Under the pieces are notes generated by a model. The model saw nothing but the letters and a program-made list of their open reading frames with translations, was not told the DNA's origin and ran no database searches. Position numbers and translations under genes: made by a program. A DNA stretch of 64,000 bases from Steromphala cineraria (lineage: Eukaryota; Mollusca; Gastropoda; Trochida; Trochidae), in NCBI GenBank assembly GCA_916613615.1, contig OU744721.1, positions 75,025,060 to 75,089,059 of the forward strand, written 5' to 3'. Numbering within the stretch: the stretch's first letter is position 1; each line of letters begins with the position of its first letter. Below, piece after piece: positions 23,491 through 36,500 of this stretch.

Positions 23491-24924
23491 TCATTCAGAA
23501 TCGGAATCGCTATCAATGATGGCACGTCTACGTTTTGGAGGGACATTCATTGAATTTGTTTGTGAGGAAAAGTTAAAGTTAATATGAAACGATCCCCCGT
23601 GAATGTTGCTGCCGCTGAATAGACCGGAAGTCATACTTTGACCCCTTGAAACTATGTCACTGGCACATGTGGCAGCACTGACATCGTTTTTGTGCGATGG
23701 TACAGAATCACAAGACTTACGTTTTTTCACAGTGGAATTAGTGACAGGCACAAGGGATTTACTCTGACCTTCAGACAAAATATCACACATTTGTTTCTGC
23801 ATGGGGATTGATGCAACGGCATAGTTATTTAAACTATTGACGTTTTTGTGTCCCGATAGCTGACAAATCGTGGTTGGTTCTACACCGGCATGAAGCAGTT
23901 GAGTGCACATGGATTTCCTTGCGCTGTGATTCGTGATTTTCCCAACAAGACCTGAACGTTCCGCCATACCCTTCATCAAAGATCCAAGTGTATTTACACC
24001 AAGAGCCATATTCTGGAACCAAGGACCATCATATTTTCGCCTGTGATTAATTGCCAAGTAAAAGGGTGCATCGTCCAACATCATACCTGGCGGTCTCTGG
24101 ACCCTGAATGCTTTGTAGATAGTAACAATACATCTATCGGAATTACCAGTGGCAGCAAAGATTTTCGGGTTAAACATCCGACTGTGAGCAGAATTTCCAT
24201 CACGTGTTTTCGTTGATCGTTCCCAAAATTCAAGGTATTCAAATCCATTGGAGTCTGTCTTCAAATGAACATCTCCCCACCGAAGCTGTCGACTTTCATC
24301 TCGTCCTCTCAGACCGAACATCTTGGTGAAAAAATACCACAGTGTGTTGATCATGGCAGCTGGCGAGTGCGACCCGAACTCACGTGCATTCCACAGGCGA
24401 TCTTCGTCTTCACTTGACAGAGAATCAGATTTATTCGGACGATTTCCCTTGCCCTGTTGTTTTAGCTCTTTGCGTTTTGCTTCAAGAACGCGACGACTTG
24501 TCTTGAAAATATCTGAATTGATGATGTTGTGCGGATAGTCATTATCTCGGAGATACCTGTCGATGGCACGGTGATAAGAAGTCAAAGTGTCGGGTTCGAA
24601 CGGAGATCCATCTTTCTTTCTCAGTGTCAACAGGTAGGAACCGATGTAAACATCAAGATCCGGAGCCGGGATATCAAGAACTCTTCGCTCTTCATTGTTT
24701 TCCTTCAGGTAAGTTGCAAACTTCGTTATCACACTTGTTGTTTTCTTAACGGTATTCACACTCTTCTTATTGTCGATGTAGTTTTTGAGATCAATAATAC
24801 TTTTCGTTGCGATCGGCGAAGTGTCCGCTTCATTTTGTGTATACTCCATGTCAAAATTTAACAAATTTTCGATAATATACTGGTCAATGTCTTCTTCATC
24901 AACAAAACTTATGTTTTCGGCCAT
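23491..24924 (-). CDS. Crypton-type tyrosine recombinase (DUF3504), intact
   Basis: 477 aa from the ATG at 24924 (context GTCAAGATGG) in one exon. The N-terminus is acidic; residues about 45-150 form the SAM-like core-binding region (SVNTVKKTTSVITKFATYL). The catalytic domain follows, with Arg in FGLRGRDESRQLRWGD (about 206-208), Lys candidates in RSTKTRDG, HxxR in TNHSARKS (333-336), His in LSGHKNVNSLNNYA (359) and Tyr about 368. The C-terminus has basic clusters (KKRKS, PPKRRR) that look like nuclear localisation signals, and ends in an acidic DSDSDSE tail. It resembles Crypton and KIAA1958/ZMYM-type DUF3504 proteins. All catalytic positions are present, so it may be active. Confidence 0.9.
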   Translation of the reverse strand: MAENISFVDEEDIDQYIIENLLNFDMEYTQNEADTSPIATKSIIDLKNYIDNKKSVNTVKKTTSVITKFATYLKENNEERRVLDIPAPDLDVYIGSYLLTLRKKDGSPFEPDTLTSYHRAIDRYLRDNDYPHNIINSDIFKTSRRVLEAKRKELKQQGKGNRPNKSDSLSSEDEDRLWNAREFGSHSPAAMINTLWYFFTKMFGLRGRDESRQLRWGDVHLKTDSNGFEYLEFWERSTKTRDGNSAHSRMFNPKIFAATGNSDRCIVTIYKAFRVQRPPGMMLDDAPFYLAINHRRKYDGPWFQNMALGVNTLGSLMKGMAERSGLVGKITNHSARKSMCTQLLHAGVEPTTICQLSGHKNVNSLNNYAVASIPMQKQMCDILSEGQSKSLVPVTNSTVKKRKSCDSVPSHKNDVSAATCASDIVSRGQSMTSGLFSGSNIHGGSFHINFNFSSQTNSMNVPPKRRRAIIDSDSDSE

Positions 24925-24967
24925 CTTGACCACAGGTACACAGAAAGCAGACGATGGTTCACGTGAA

Positions 24968-24975
24968 TGACGTCA
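24968..24975. promoter_or_regulatory. CRE-like palindrome upstream of the Crypton-2 gene
   Basis: TGACGTCA lies 44 bp upstream of the ATG, next to TCACGTGAA. It is a perfect CREB/ATF consensus. Its position suggests a promoter element; function is inferred. Confidence 0.4.
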
Positions 24976-25173
24976 TGTAATTTACTTAATTTTTTTATAT
25001 TTTTTTAACTATAATGGTAAACAATGTAAATTTATTCTGTTAAAAATACTCAGAGATGTCTGAATCAAATTATGTGCGTTTGTTTGCATTATTGGTGTGG
25101 GGTTTCCCCTGACCTAAATTCTAAAAATAGCTGACGTGACACCTCTCTCGCTGAGAAAGTAGTTCCGTGAGAA

Positions 25174-25216
25174 GTGCAATACGGAGTGCAATACGGATTG
25201 AGGAGTGCAATACGGA
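25174..25216. repeat. Three GTGCAATACGGA iterons
   Basis: Copies at 25174, 25186 and 25205. The first two abut and the third follows a 7-bp spacer. CGGAACTACTTT (minus strand) is adjacent at 25156-25167. Two related inverted copies (CTCCGTATT, CTCCGTAT) lie at 25632-25650. Iterons like these could bind the recombinase or a host factor. Confidence 0.6.
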
Positions 25217-25650
25217 ATTCGTTGTATTTCATTACGTATTACTATCGTAAGATTACATGGGTATGTAATAAAACGACACTCATCACACATCTGTAAGGTA
25301 TGCATCTTTACAAAATCAATGATATTATCTGACATACAAGTTTTGGCACGGACGGCTTTTGGGGGGGAAAAGTGATGCACTCGTAAAATCCTCTCATTGA
25401 AGACGTGTTTATGGTCAAGATGACTTCTCTGCTATATCGAGGGTCTATTCTTTTCAGTTTCTGATCAACATCCCCCGTCTCCTTTCATGTACACACACAT
25501 AAACACAGAAAAAGAATTGTCCAATATCCGTCACAATGAATTAGCTAAAGGACATTTTTTAAATTCCTGTACAATGAATTGGTCATTGTGTCCTCATTTG
25601 GGTGGTTAAAGTCATAAAGTGCTACGCAAACCTCCGTATTAACTCCGTAT

Positions 25651-27813
25651 CACTTTTACCGGAAATGTTCCTTCGAAGTGTCTGCCAACGCTGGGTAAAA
25701 AGAATCCATTTAGTTGGTAAATGCATTTCCTTATCCTATGAAAACTACAGGTCAATAACATTGCTTATGTAAATACATTCTCAGTTGTCGGATTGTGTAT
25801 TTCTACGGTAGCTTCATTACTGGCTATTTAAACTTTGTTGTCTGACAAGACGATTAATGGAATGACTACATCCATTTTTGTGGCGAGTGGTCATATATCC
25901 AAATTGAAGTTTAGGCGCAGTACGCTGATGAGCAGGCATGACATATTTTGTCTTTCTCAATCCGTGTCATTGACGATACTGAGACATCATTATGAACAAG
26001 TTATATCTATTATCTAGTTCTGTTCTGCTGCTTTCGAATCTGTTAAAATTAAACATCGTTATTGATTTCCTTGTAGGCCATTCCAGACTTTGAGATGAGG
26101 TTCTCAAGCAAGGGATGTGAACGACATTAGTATCTATGTCGCATAGTCTCAAACCTCGAAAAATTAATTGGTATACCCATAATATTGCCTTCATCTTCTT
26201 CATTGTTGCAGATGTTCCATCCACGAATTCTGAGTTGTTCCAAAGTTAGTTGTATCAGACTAGTCTCATCTGTTAGACCACGAAAATAAAAACATAAATC
26301 AGATCATTAAATTCAATCATTTATTTCAAAAGTATATACAAATTGATATGTCACTTTTAAACTCCTGTACAAAATACCAAAATTTCTATCTCAAAACTAG
26401 ACGATTTCCTATCTAAAAAGGTCCTATAGTAATGTTTTGGCTTTTTGTTTCAACATTTTTGTATCAAAAGTGGGTCATAATTCTTCTTTACATCGAGACA
26501 AACCATCTTTCGAAATGATGATGTTTGACTATTTTAATGTAATCTATTATCTTTTATTCTTATTGATTGCATACATGCATGCGCTCAACAAAACTTTTAC
26601 ATTTGAACTAAACATTTGGCCAGACAAGGTTTTATATCGATACCAGATGAACATCTTTATCTGTTGAATTAGCAGGAAAGCAATGTCATAACTCGTCTAT
26701 AATAACTGCTCATGTTCTAAACGCAATATTGTCAGCAGTTTTTCTTTACTAAAAGCTTAATAGTATAGCCAGCAGCACGGTATAATTACTTTAATGATTG
26801 GAAATGTATTATGGTCATGAATATGTATAAAACGGTCATGATAGAGTGTATGATGTGCATTGGAGTTGCTTTAATTGGATAAACGAAGAACCCAGGGTAA
26901 AAACTACGATTAAACTAATTACCGAAATGTTTCTTATATCTAAGCATACTTCACACAGCATTTCGTCAGTACATGGAAATATGATGTCATGAAATTATCA
27001 GATTAATGACGTTTTGCTTGTTTCAAGTTTATAAGTGCTGATATATCTTAATCAGTATGTCTCAATATCAATAATTTCCCCTCAACTTGGCATATATTTC
27101 GGTTTGGTATTCTTTCATCCATAAGAATCAAAGTTGTGCCTAATATAAGAAGTATGACACCTTAACTGCAGATGCCAGAAGAGTTAGTTCTCCAGAACAT
27201 GATTGACCTGCCTCTTGTGACCCTTTGAATAAAAAAGTTGTGCTATGAAGTTTATAATATTATTTCCCTGGACCCTTGGAATGTTCGCCTGACCTCACTC
27301 ACTTCTTGTATTTTAACGAAATCCTTCAATAATGACCAATTTAACCTATTATAAAAGCATTATCTTAACTTGATATCGATATCCTAAAACATATTATATC
27401 AATGGTTGAAATGTCTCACATATGCAATGCAACAGTCGATGAAATGTGCTGATAACGGACAATGTAAGGTGTAGCACCACTTTGCACACAGACTAGAGAC
27501 AACAAGCACACAATGAGGATCCAGCTAGCTTTCTACAGTCGCAGATTCAACCTTTATACAAGTATCTCGGCCATATAACAATTTATCTGCATACATACAA
27601 TGGCAAGTTCGCTGTTAGTATAAGCACTTACTTGCAAACATTTTACATTGTAACAACTTTATAGAATATGTCAAATTAACTCAATGAATTGACAAGCATT
27701 CAATTGCGCATACACTAAGTTATGTAATGATGTCATTGCAAATGATTTTAATATCATGGACATTAATCACAAACATAACTTTGTACTTATATGCTTATGA
27801 AGACAATGAACTT
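25651..27813. other. Spacer between Crypton-2 and the satellite
   Basis: AT-rich with short frames only; nothing I can support. Confidence 0.4.
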
Positions 27814-29115
27814 AAGATGGTCAAATCGCTTATCAACAATCGTATACTCAGCTTTCAGGATGTGAACAACTTATCACAAACAATACCCTATAAAGCTTGG
27901 AATACCCTTTTATAAACCTTCAACAATCTTTTTGGACATTTGAGAGATTGGAAAATCACACCTTAACCATAGATGGTCCACACTTACAATGTACATGTCA
28001 AGATGGTCAACTGGCTTATCAACAATCGTATCCTAAGCTCTCAGGATGTGAACGACTTATCACAAACAATACCCTGTAAAGCTGGACATACACTTTTAAA
28101 AACCTTCAACAATCTTTTTGGACATTTGAGAGTTTGGACAATTCCATCTTAAACATAGATGGTCCACACTTACAATGTACATGTCAAGATGGTCAACTCG
28201 CTTATCAACAATCGTATCCTAAGCTCTCAGGATGTGAACGACTTATCACAAACAATACCCTGTAAAGCTGGGAATACCCTTTTAAAAACCTTCAACAATC
28301 TTTTTGGACATTTGAGAGTTTGGACAATTCCATCTTAACCATAGATGGTCACCACTTACAATGTACATGTCAAGATGGTCAACTGGCTTATCAACAATCG
28401 TATCCTAAGCTCTCAGGATGTGAACGACTTATCACAAACAATACCCTGTAAAGCTGGACATACACTTTTAAAAACCTTCAACAATCTTTTTGGACATTTG
28501 AGAGTTTGGACAATTCCATCTCAAACATAGATGGTCCACACTTACAATGTACATGTCAAGATGGTCAACTCGCTTATCAACAATCGTATCCTAAGCTCTC
28601 AGGATGTGAACGACTTATCACAAACGATACCCTGTAAAGCTGGACATACACTTTTAAAAACCTTCAACAATCTTTTTGGACATTTGAGAGTTTGGACAAT
28701 TCCATCTTAAACATAGATGGTCCACACTTACAATGTACATGTCAAGATGGTCAACTCGCTTGTCAACAATCGTATCCTAAGCTCTCAGGATGTGAACGAC
28801 TTATCACAAACAATACCCTGTAAAGCTGGGAATACCCTTTTAAAAACCTTCAACAATCTTTTTGGACATTTGAGAGTTTGGACAATTCCATCTTTAACAT
28901 AGATGGTCATTACTTACAACGTACATGTCAAGATGGTCAACTCGCTTATCAACAATCGTATCCTCAGCTTCCAGGATGTGAACAACTTATCACAAACAAT
29001 ACCCTTCAAAGCTGGGCATACACTTTCAACACATTTCGACAATATTTTTGGACATTCGAGACATCTTAACCATAGACGGTCACCACTTACAACGTACATG
29101 TCAATCAAAACGTAT
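27814..29115. repeat. 186-bp satellite, about seven copies
   Basis: The phrase AAGATGGTCAA recurs at 27814, 28000, 28186, 28372, 28558, 28744 and 28930, a period of exactly 186 bp. Inner copies are nearly identical; the first and last are diverged. Each unit contains ATCGTATCCTAAGCTCTCAG and TTTTTGGACATTTGAGAGTT. The period is a multiple of three, but every unit has a stop in each long frame, so it is not a coding repeat. Confidence 0.93.
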
Positions 29116-30468
29116 CAACAATACCCGTGGTAAAAGGTGTCGGACAGTCTCATGATATTAACAAATCTCCCCTGATCTCCTCCAGGTATAACATTGTATC
29201 ACCTAACATACGTAGAGGAAACCAAGTGGCAACAGTACCCGTTTACATTTATTACCAAGCTTTCATCACATTGCTCAAGTTCAACAACTATAGGCTTCTA
29301 TATCACTTAGCAGATGGATGCATACATGTGGACATGAGGAGATCTATAACAGATGAATATATGTCACAGTGAATGGGAAAACAAAAATATGGAATTAGTA
29401 AGACAGTAAATAGTAACATTTAAAATATGATCCGGGATAACGATTAACATGGATTTGAATTAGATAATGTATCAAGTAATACAAATTGACATCTTGAATT
29501 TTAAATATTTCAGTTTTTGAATAAACATCTGTCAAAAACATTTGCAATTAAAGAATGTTGTGTCAAAAATATTTTGGAAATTTTGAGTAAGTATATATTC
29601 GAAGTATGTCATCTGATTGATGAATATTCTAAACAGTTCAATAATCATGTGCGAAAGAATATGTTTGATTTGATAATGATATGCAATATGATGATATGCA
29701 AAGTTCATACACGGAAATGATTGCTATATTTGACGATAAAGATATGTCGTGTCTAAATATCATTCTCTGACATTTTGCAAATCTAACAGTACGATCGACC
29801 TTTATAATATTATATTTGTAGGGCTAAATAACGTAGTATATCAGTGTATATTTAAAGCATTGATTAATATAGAAAGTAGAGGTTTTGTCAACAATCACTG
29901 CTTTTGATAGCAACAATATACGGTATATTGCAACATTTGTATACGGAACAGACAGGTTTACACATTGTAAATAGATACAATACGATATTGCATTTGTATT
30001 TTATCACAGGATATTTAAACAGTTTCTTTAGAAGAGAGGTAATGTCAGATATAACAGAGTTTAAGGATTTCAGTTATATATCACATCTTTCGTCGGAATA
30101 AAACAAGTTAATGGAATTATTGACCTCGCCATTCAAAAAATTTAGTCTATGTCCTTCGTTTGAATATGTTTTGTATAAGCAACAAATAACTTGTTTTCAG
30201 TTTCATGGAAATGCTAATTAGATGTCATTTTTGCTATAATAGCATTAGGAAATGTCACATACGTCACAAAATAAGTGTGGGTTTTGTGACATCAACAGAT
30301 GATGATATACCGTTGTTTATGTTGTGATGCAATCATACTATTTACATTGATCTATAAAAAGCATACATCAACAAGTTGTATCATGGTAAAGGGCAACCTT
30401 AGTATATGGTAACAATGACGTCAGTGTGTGTGAATGAGTCTACTCTGCTATGCATGTGAAGGATGAAG
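29116..30468. other. 3' flank of the M13 gene
   Basis: AT-rich sequence downstream of the M13 stop codon; probably 3' UTR near 30468 and spacer beyond. No clear polyadenylation site was chosen. TGACGTCA occurs at 30416. Confidence 0.4.
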
Positions 30469-30568
30469 TTAGAAGATTTGGCACTTGTCTGATGGGTTCA
30501 TGGGCGTGTCAGGAGGGCACTTGAAGGCGTTAGCGAATGGACGGAAGTTCATCAGTGCCCCCTGTACT
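30469..30568 (-). CDS. M13 exon m (C-terminus)
   Basis: The acceptor TATGTTTCAG completes Arg and opens VQGALMNFRPFANAFKCPPD; ends TPMNPSDKCQIF and TAA at 30469. This is the FRVxGxLxNxxxFAxAFxCPxxxPMNPxxKC block; the final residue is Phe where active enzymes have Trp. Confidence 0.93.
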
Positions 30569-33500
30569 CTGAAACATAATAGTATAATGGAATTAAAGGC
30601 AATTAAAACTCTTAAAAAAATAAAAACGAAGAATACATGTAAATCTTGATAAAATTCTTCTTTTAACATTGGAATACTATCCTTATTTCTATACCGAAAT
30701 TCACTTCGAATTTTCCCGATGTCAAATCCTCCTGATTTTACAGATCTCTTGTTTTTAATGACCGAACGTAATAAACCGCCAAGCAAAAGAAAGTACACAC
30801 CTCAGTTTTCATTTTACTTATTATCTAAAAGACATTTGATGTAGTCAGCTCATGTAAAATCCAATACCCAGTCAAGTATACTCACCTAAACTGAGCAGGG
30901 GGAGATAACTGTGTGTCGTCGTTGATGTAGTGTTCTATCAATCCTTTCCTACTTACTTTTTCACACATTGTCTGCCGTAAAAAAAACGATGTTAAAACAG
31001 TATTATTTAACTAACAATATGATATATTGTTTGATATGTTGGCATCGCCATTATCACATTTAATTTAAATACATCATTTATCATTTATCGTTCATCATTT
31101 ATTGATACGAAATTTTTAAAAACAGGACCTCCAAATCTGAACTGTTAAACTTAAAAAGCCACTCCATGATTTTCATCACATCTTGTCTTGTATGATTCTT
31201 AAAAGTAAATGGCTTTTACGGTGAAGTAAATTCAAAACGTCTCACATATTCATTCCCAAAATGGCAGTTAAATGATAAATACTTGTTTACAATGAGAACC
31301 TTAAAACAGTCCTATATATTCGCGCATCCTAAATGTATGTACATGAATACTATTTACATAATCTATCAAACATGATTAATACGTAACTGTCGTTTTGATT
31401 GCTTCAGATAATTTTCGAAAATAACGTTTGACTAATGGATGCGCGTCACTGTTTGGTTTTCGATCACAATCGCGACTTTAAACCTTTCTGTTGTCATAAG
31501 ACGCAGTCTGATCGGCAGTGTAGTCGGCCTAGTTTTGCCGCTGGCTCGTGATTGGTTAGCTGAGTAAACGTGAAAACATGCGACCTACGGGGATGCGGTC
31601 GGACTCAGAGGAGAGGAAGCCCATTGAAATAACAAAAAGAGTTAATATTTTCAAACGTTTATTTCTCGGAACTAGGAATAACATACGTCGGCGATAAGAT
31701 GTAAAATGTTTCTTTCCTGCAACAGTCCATACTTTTTGATCGGATGCCACTAAAGTTTGGTATACTTTAACCCTGACATCTCACCGAGTGACTCTTTAAA
31801 TCAGTTCTTACCTGTGCATATAATATGAAGAAGATCTGTTCGTGACTGTACTTGAGACCAGGAATGATTACTTCTTTTATTTGACTTGATTTATCGTATC
31901 GCCAATTCTGTAAAATGATACGGAACAAGGATCATAAGAAAATATTTAACTAGATTTTTACACATGTAAAGCACAAAACATATAATGTTAAGGTTGTTAG
32001 AATCTTAAAAGAGGCATTCATTGTAGCAAATTTTGACTAATATTTATGCAAATAACGATAATGAAACAAATCTATATCCTTATGATATTTACTAAGTCTT
32101 CCATAATTGGCTAATAATATCCGAGGTTTTTGTAGAGAAGAAATGTAGGGTTATGAACGTGAACTATCACGTACCTCATAGGCAACTTTCAACGACAGAT
32201 GATCCTTCCAGTTTTCGTTTTTCGCTATTGTTCCTCGGACCTGCAAGAAACACAGATAACTGACAAACTACATGTTACCTATAGTTGTCTTCACCTTCAT
32301 GTAAGTATATTGGTATCTGAGCGCAAACATGATGAAAGTTTTAGTAAAAATATCGTCTGATAACAAATCATACACTTAAAGTCTAGATTGAATTTAGTTT
32401 CAGTTCAGATGGTTAAATGTAATATAAGTTAGAGTTGTATGTACCAAACTTACATGTACACATTCATTAAAACTACATGAGGTACAGAAGTTTTTCTAAA
32501 TTACAAAGCTTCTTTTCTTTTTTTCATTGTCTTATGTGATATCACCATATGCATCTGTAATGTGTCAAATAATTCCCTTTTCAATATATATAATCATGGT
32601 TTGCTATTATTCTATGGTTTGCTATTTCGAAAATCGAAAATTTAAGACTGGTAATATTTTGTTATGTATTCATATAGGCTTAAGTTAGGTTCTAGTTGTA
32701 CAGAGGATCACAGGGGTGAACAAACCTTTAGAATGATTTTGTAAATTCCTATTTATGTATCATCGTTTTCATCGTTTCAATTTCCAGAATATCGATCATG
32801 TAATCATTTCTATTCCAATATCAATCAAATGAAAACCGTAACACTGAAGTAAGTTAATGGTATTTTCTTATGTGTGAAACGATAAACAATATTTGTCAAC
32901 TGGAAGGTTTTGTAACATGAAATAATTACCTGATTTCATATATCATATTAGTGTTACCTTAAAAACAGTATTTCCTTGTCTGAGTATCTCGAACTGGTTG
33001 TATAAGTCGACGAGACACTGCAGTCTGATGGCAAGATATAACACGGCACTGTCGTTGAGAATGTCGTCAGCGTAGTGATCCAGCAACACTGGGGGAGACA
33101 AGTGTCAAAATGTTAATGTTCTCTATAACAGGAAAGTGTCAAAGCGTTATTGCACTTAAGGACAGAGAAAGTGTTAAAGTGTTATTTCATTATAGAAGAA
33201 AAGTAGTACCAAGGTGTTATTTAGACACGAAGTGAGAGAACGTGTGTCAATATGTTAAATGGTGGAGGGGAGAACAGGGTCCAAAGCGTTATTATTCTCG
33301 TTATATATTCAAGTGTTAATGTAACAACACTGACATTGACAGAAAATGACAAACTGTCGTGAAATCAATGGGAGAAGATATACTAGAGCTGAGAATTGAA
33401 CTTAAATAGACACAGAGTATGTTGATAGGATCACATATGTCAAATTTTAAAATCGATGTTATTACATCGGGAACCACTAACTGTTACTGAAAATAACAAG

Positions 33501-36500
33501 TTAAAGGTCAATAATTACATTAGAGCGAAAACACGGCCATTCAAAGTCGGGATTTTGATCGAAAACCGGACAATGTGGCTCGAGTGGCGCGCGCAAATTC
33601 GCCAAACGTAATTTTGAAACCTTGTCATAAACTGACAGGAAGATATATTCGATTCGATAGTGTTTATTAGGTATTGTAGCTAATAGGTAGACTAATTGGA
33701 TGCATAATTTCGAATATTAAACGTATTTAAGATGTTTTCTTGATTCTTCCATAAAATCAAGTATTTTAGAGATGTTATGCATAAATGGATATATTTGCAA
33801 GTCCAGGGATGAGATATGAACTTTAATCAGCATATTAGATATTTTGTAGCTTATCAAAACCAAATAACATTTTAAGAAAGATACTCTGTGTCACTTTAAA
33901 TCACATACTCACTATGTACGCCCTATTCTATATCATCTATGCAAATATGTTAAGTTCTCTGTTCAATGGAAAACCACTTGGATAATGACGAATTATCACG
34001 AAAATTAAAGTGAAGATTAAAGTGGGTATGAAAAATACTTCATATCTTTCCATTAATAATGATTTCGTTTTTTTGTCACACCATGACCATGACATTAATT
34101 TGGCCGTTTAAGAAAACCAATTTCACGATTGGTAATTGATCGAAAATATTTGACAAAACTGGTAAAATAAAAATCCACTGAGGTTATCGAACTTTAGACA
34201 AAAAGACCTAAATTTAAAGTAATTTTAATAAAGTTAAAATGTAAATACTGAAAACTAATATTTGCTCTATCAATTAACAAAACATCGTCAATGTTTAACC
34301 TTCCCCTAGTCAATTATAACACTACTTCAATATATGGTGACAAAAAAGGAACCTTCACGAAAATACTCATGACAATTGCTAATACGAGTATCGATTGCGC
34401 AACTAAAATACTTCAACGCTAATAATTATGTGTGTTTGCAAAGATTGATCATCTGTAATACTCAAGTGTGCAACAATCGATTAAAACAAATGTAAATGTA
34501 GAACATAATAGGCATGTTCATCCTCTTAGCACCGGGTGTCAGCGCTCTAATCATTGCCCAGTCTCCAGCTCACCTTGTATGTCGAGTTTATTTGCGATGT
34601 TGCGGGCCAGATAGCTGCCTATAGAACCGTAATGGACGAACGAGGGATTGGGCGCTGGAAACCAAACTCCTCCATACGGAAAGCCCACCTCTGTAACACC
34701 AAATACTTGCAATCAATAATTAATTTCGTATTCGTATAAAAACAGGCTTTCAAGAAAGTAGCAAGTCGATGACAAAACGATGATTAATTTCTATAAATGT
34801 CAATATTCCAAAGCTAAACTAATACGCTGATGGTTTTAATTCCCAATCTGACACGGTTTAGTCTTCAGGCTGTTAAACTATTTTTCAAATATAACTGAAT
34901 GGTTGAAAAGTGTTTGCGTTTCAATCAAAACTTTGCAATTAATCCCAGCAAAGCATTGGCAAAATCTCAAATGGAGCTCTGTCTTGTCGAATAAAAAAAC
35001 AAAGAATTCATCAAAATAACAATTTTCAACTTCGGTAAACTATCTTGAATAAGCAGTATACCAATAAGAGATAAGACTTCAATAAACAACACTTCAATTT
35101 CATTCATTTTTCAAGAAGGATTTCCACTATCATTAATTTTCGAGTTTAAAGGAACCTCGTTTGCTCTCAAAACTTAGATGGAAACTTGATGCATTTTTAT
35201 TTAAGTATTCCTATTAGAGTGATTGTGAGTTTGGCCAGTAATTTCCTGACATATCGCCCGTCCGGTATGTGAAGAGGACAGAGGGAGTCAAGGAGACATT
35301 CCATCTTACAGAGGATCCTTCTAGCATTCAATCACTGTCATATAAAATCAATCTCATTCTTTCTGGGAAGTAAAACCTTGGTGAACGGCTACTGAGGACG
35401 GGCTATTTTGACAACCCTTGTCATATTGTACTTGTCAGCAGACACCTCTTTTCAAGCTACCAAATGGAATCAATTTAAGGGAAAGACAGCAACAGCATTT
35501 TTTGTTGCAATGGAAAACTTTAATTTGAAACGGAAATAAGCGTTTCCAGTTTCAGATATCAAAGCAACGTTTTCTAAAATAGTTAAACATTAAGAAAATA
35601 CTTTGTGTGTGACTTCGTGGAAATATTGGAAATTCAACCATACTAAGATAATGGGATTTGTTAAAAAGTATGCTCAACAATACAAATCATACAAATTGTC
35701 TTTTAAAGAAAACAAATTTTTGTAATGATTTTCATCAAACATTAAACCAACTCAAAATCAATAAAGATGTATGTAAGTATCATATCATATTTTACACAAT
35801 GTTTATGATCTTTCATTATTAATTTCATTTATATTCTCAGTCTGTCAAACATATGTTAATATCCTTTTAGTTCTACGTTAGGAGTTAGTTAGAATTATCA
35901 TAGGTTCACATCATTAACTTTTTAAAGCAATATTCAATGTAAATGATAACACTTTTAAACTTTTAATATAATATCACAGGCTCCAATTTGTATAACTGTA
36001 ATATTATAGATAATGAAAGACAAAACCTATTTGGAAACTTACTATCGCGAACAGTCAAATAGCTTCCAAAAATAAACGGTATCTAGTTTGAAAGTTTACA
36101 AATTATTTGAATATTCATGTGTCTACTGTAACGCAATTAAACACCAATATCATCATGATCTTCAATAAACGAATGTCCATCTGTGGTAAACGTAGTTTGA
36201 AACTATATCAGATACACTGGACCAGAGTTCACCATGTGCTTTCTGGCCGTAGCTGATAGACCAGGCCAGACCAGGCTGATGAAAGTGGACACGATAATAT
36301 CCTTAAATTAAGATGTTTGCGGATGTGAAGCTATAGGTTGTGTCTGAGAAGCTGTGATCCCATCTCCCGCCCGGCCTAGCCACAGTCTCCACTACACCGT
36401 CATCACAGCACATTGATTCCACAAGGCTGCCCAGCCAGATAAATAGCTTAACAAGTCAGCACTAATCTCCTGTTTCACGCTCAATATATCTGCCCAAACA

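Larger units (their letters stand above)
22930..25650 (-). mobile_element. Crypton-like element 2 (approximate limits)
   Basis: The intact recombinase gene (24924-23491) is followed on its 3' side by the palindrome 22930-23090. On the 5' side lie CGGAACTACTTT (25167-25156, minus strand), three direct repeats of GTGCAATACGGA and, near 25632-25650, two inverted CTCCGTAT copies that may mark the left end. Size is about 2.7 kb if so. The left limit is inference. Confidence 0.5.

Noticed and set aside
27897..29133. Protein-coding repeat with 62-codon units
   Set aside because: The period is 3n, but every unit has stops in its longest frame and no frame crosses the array.
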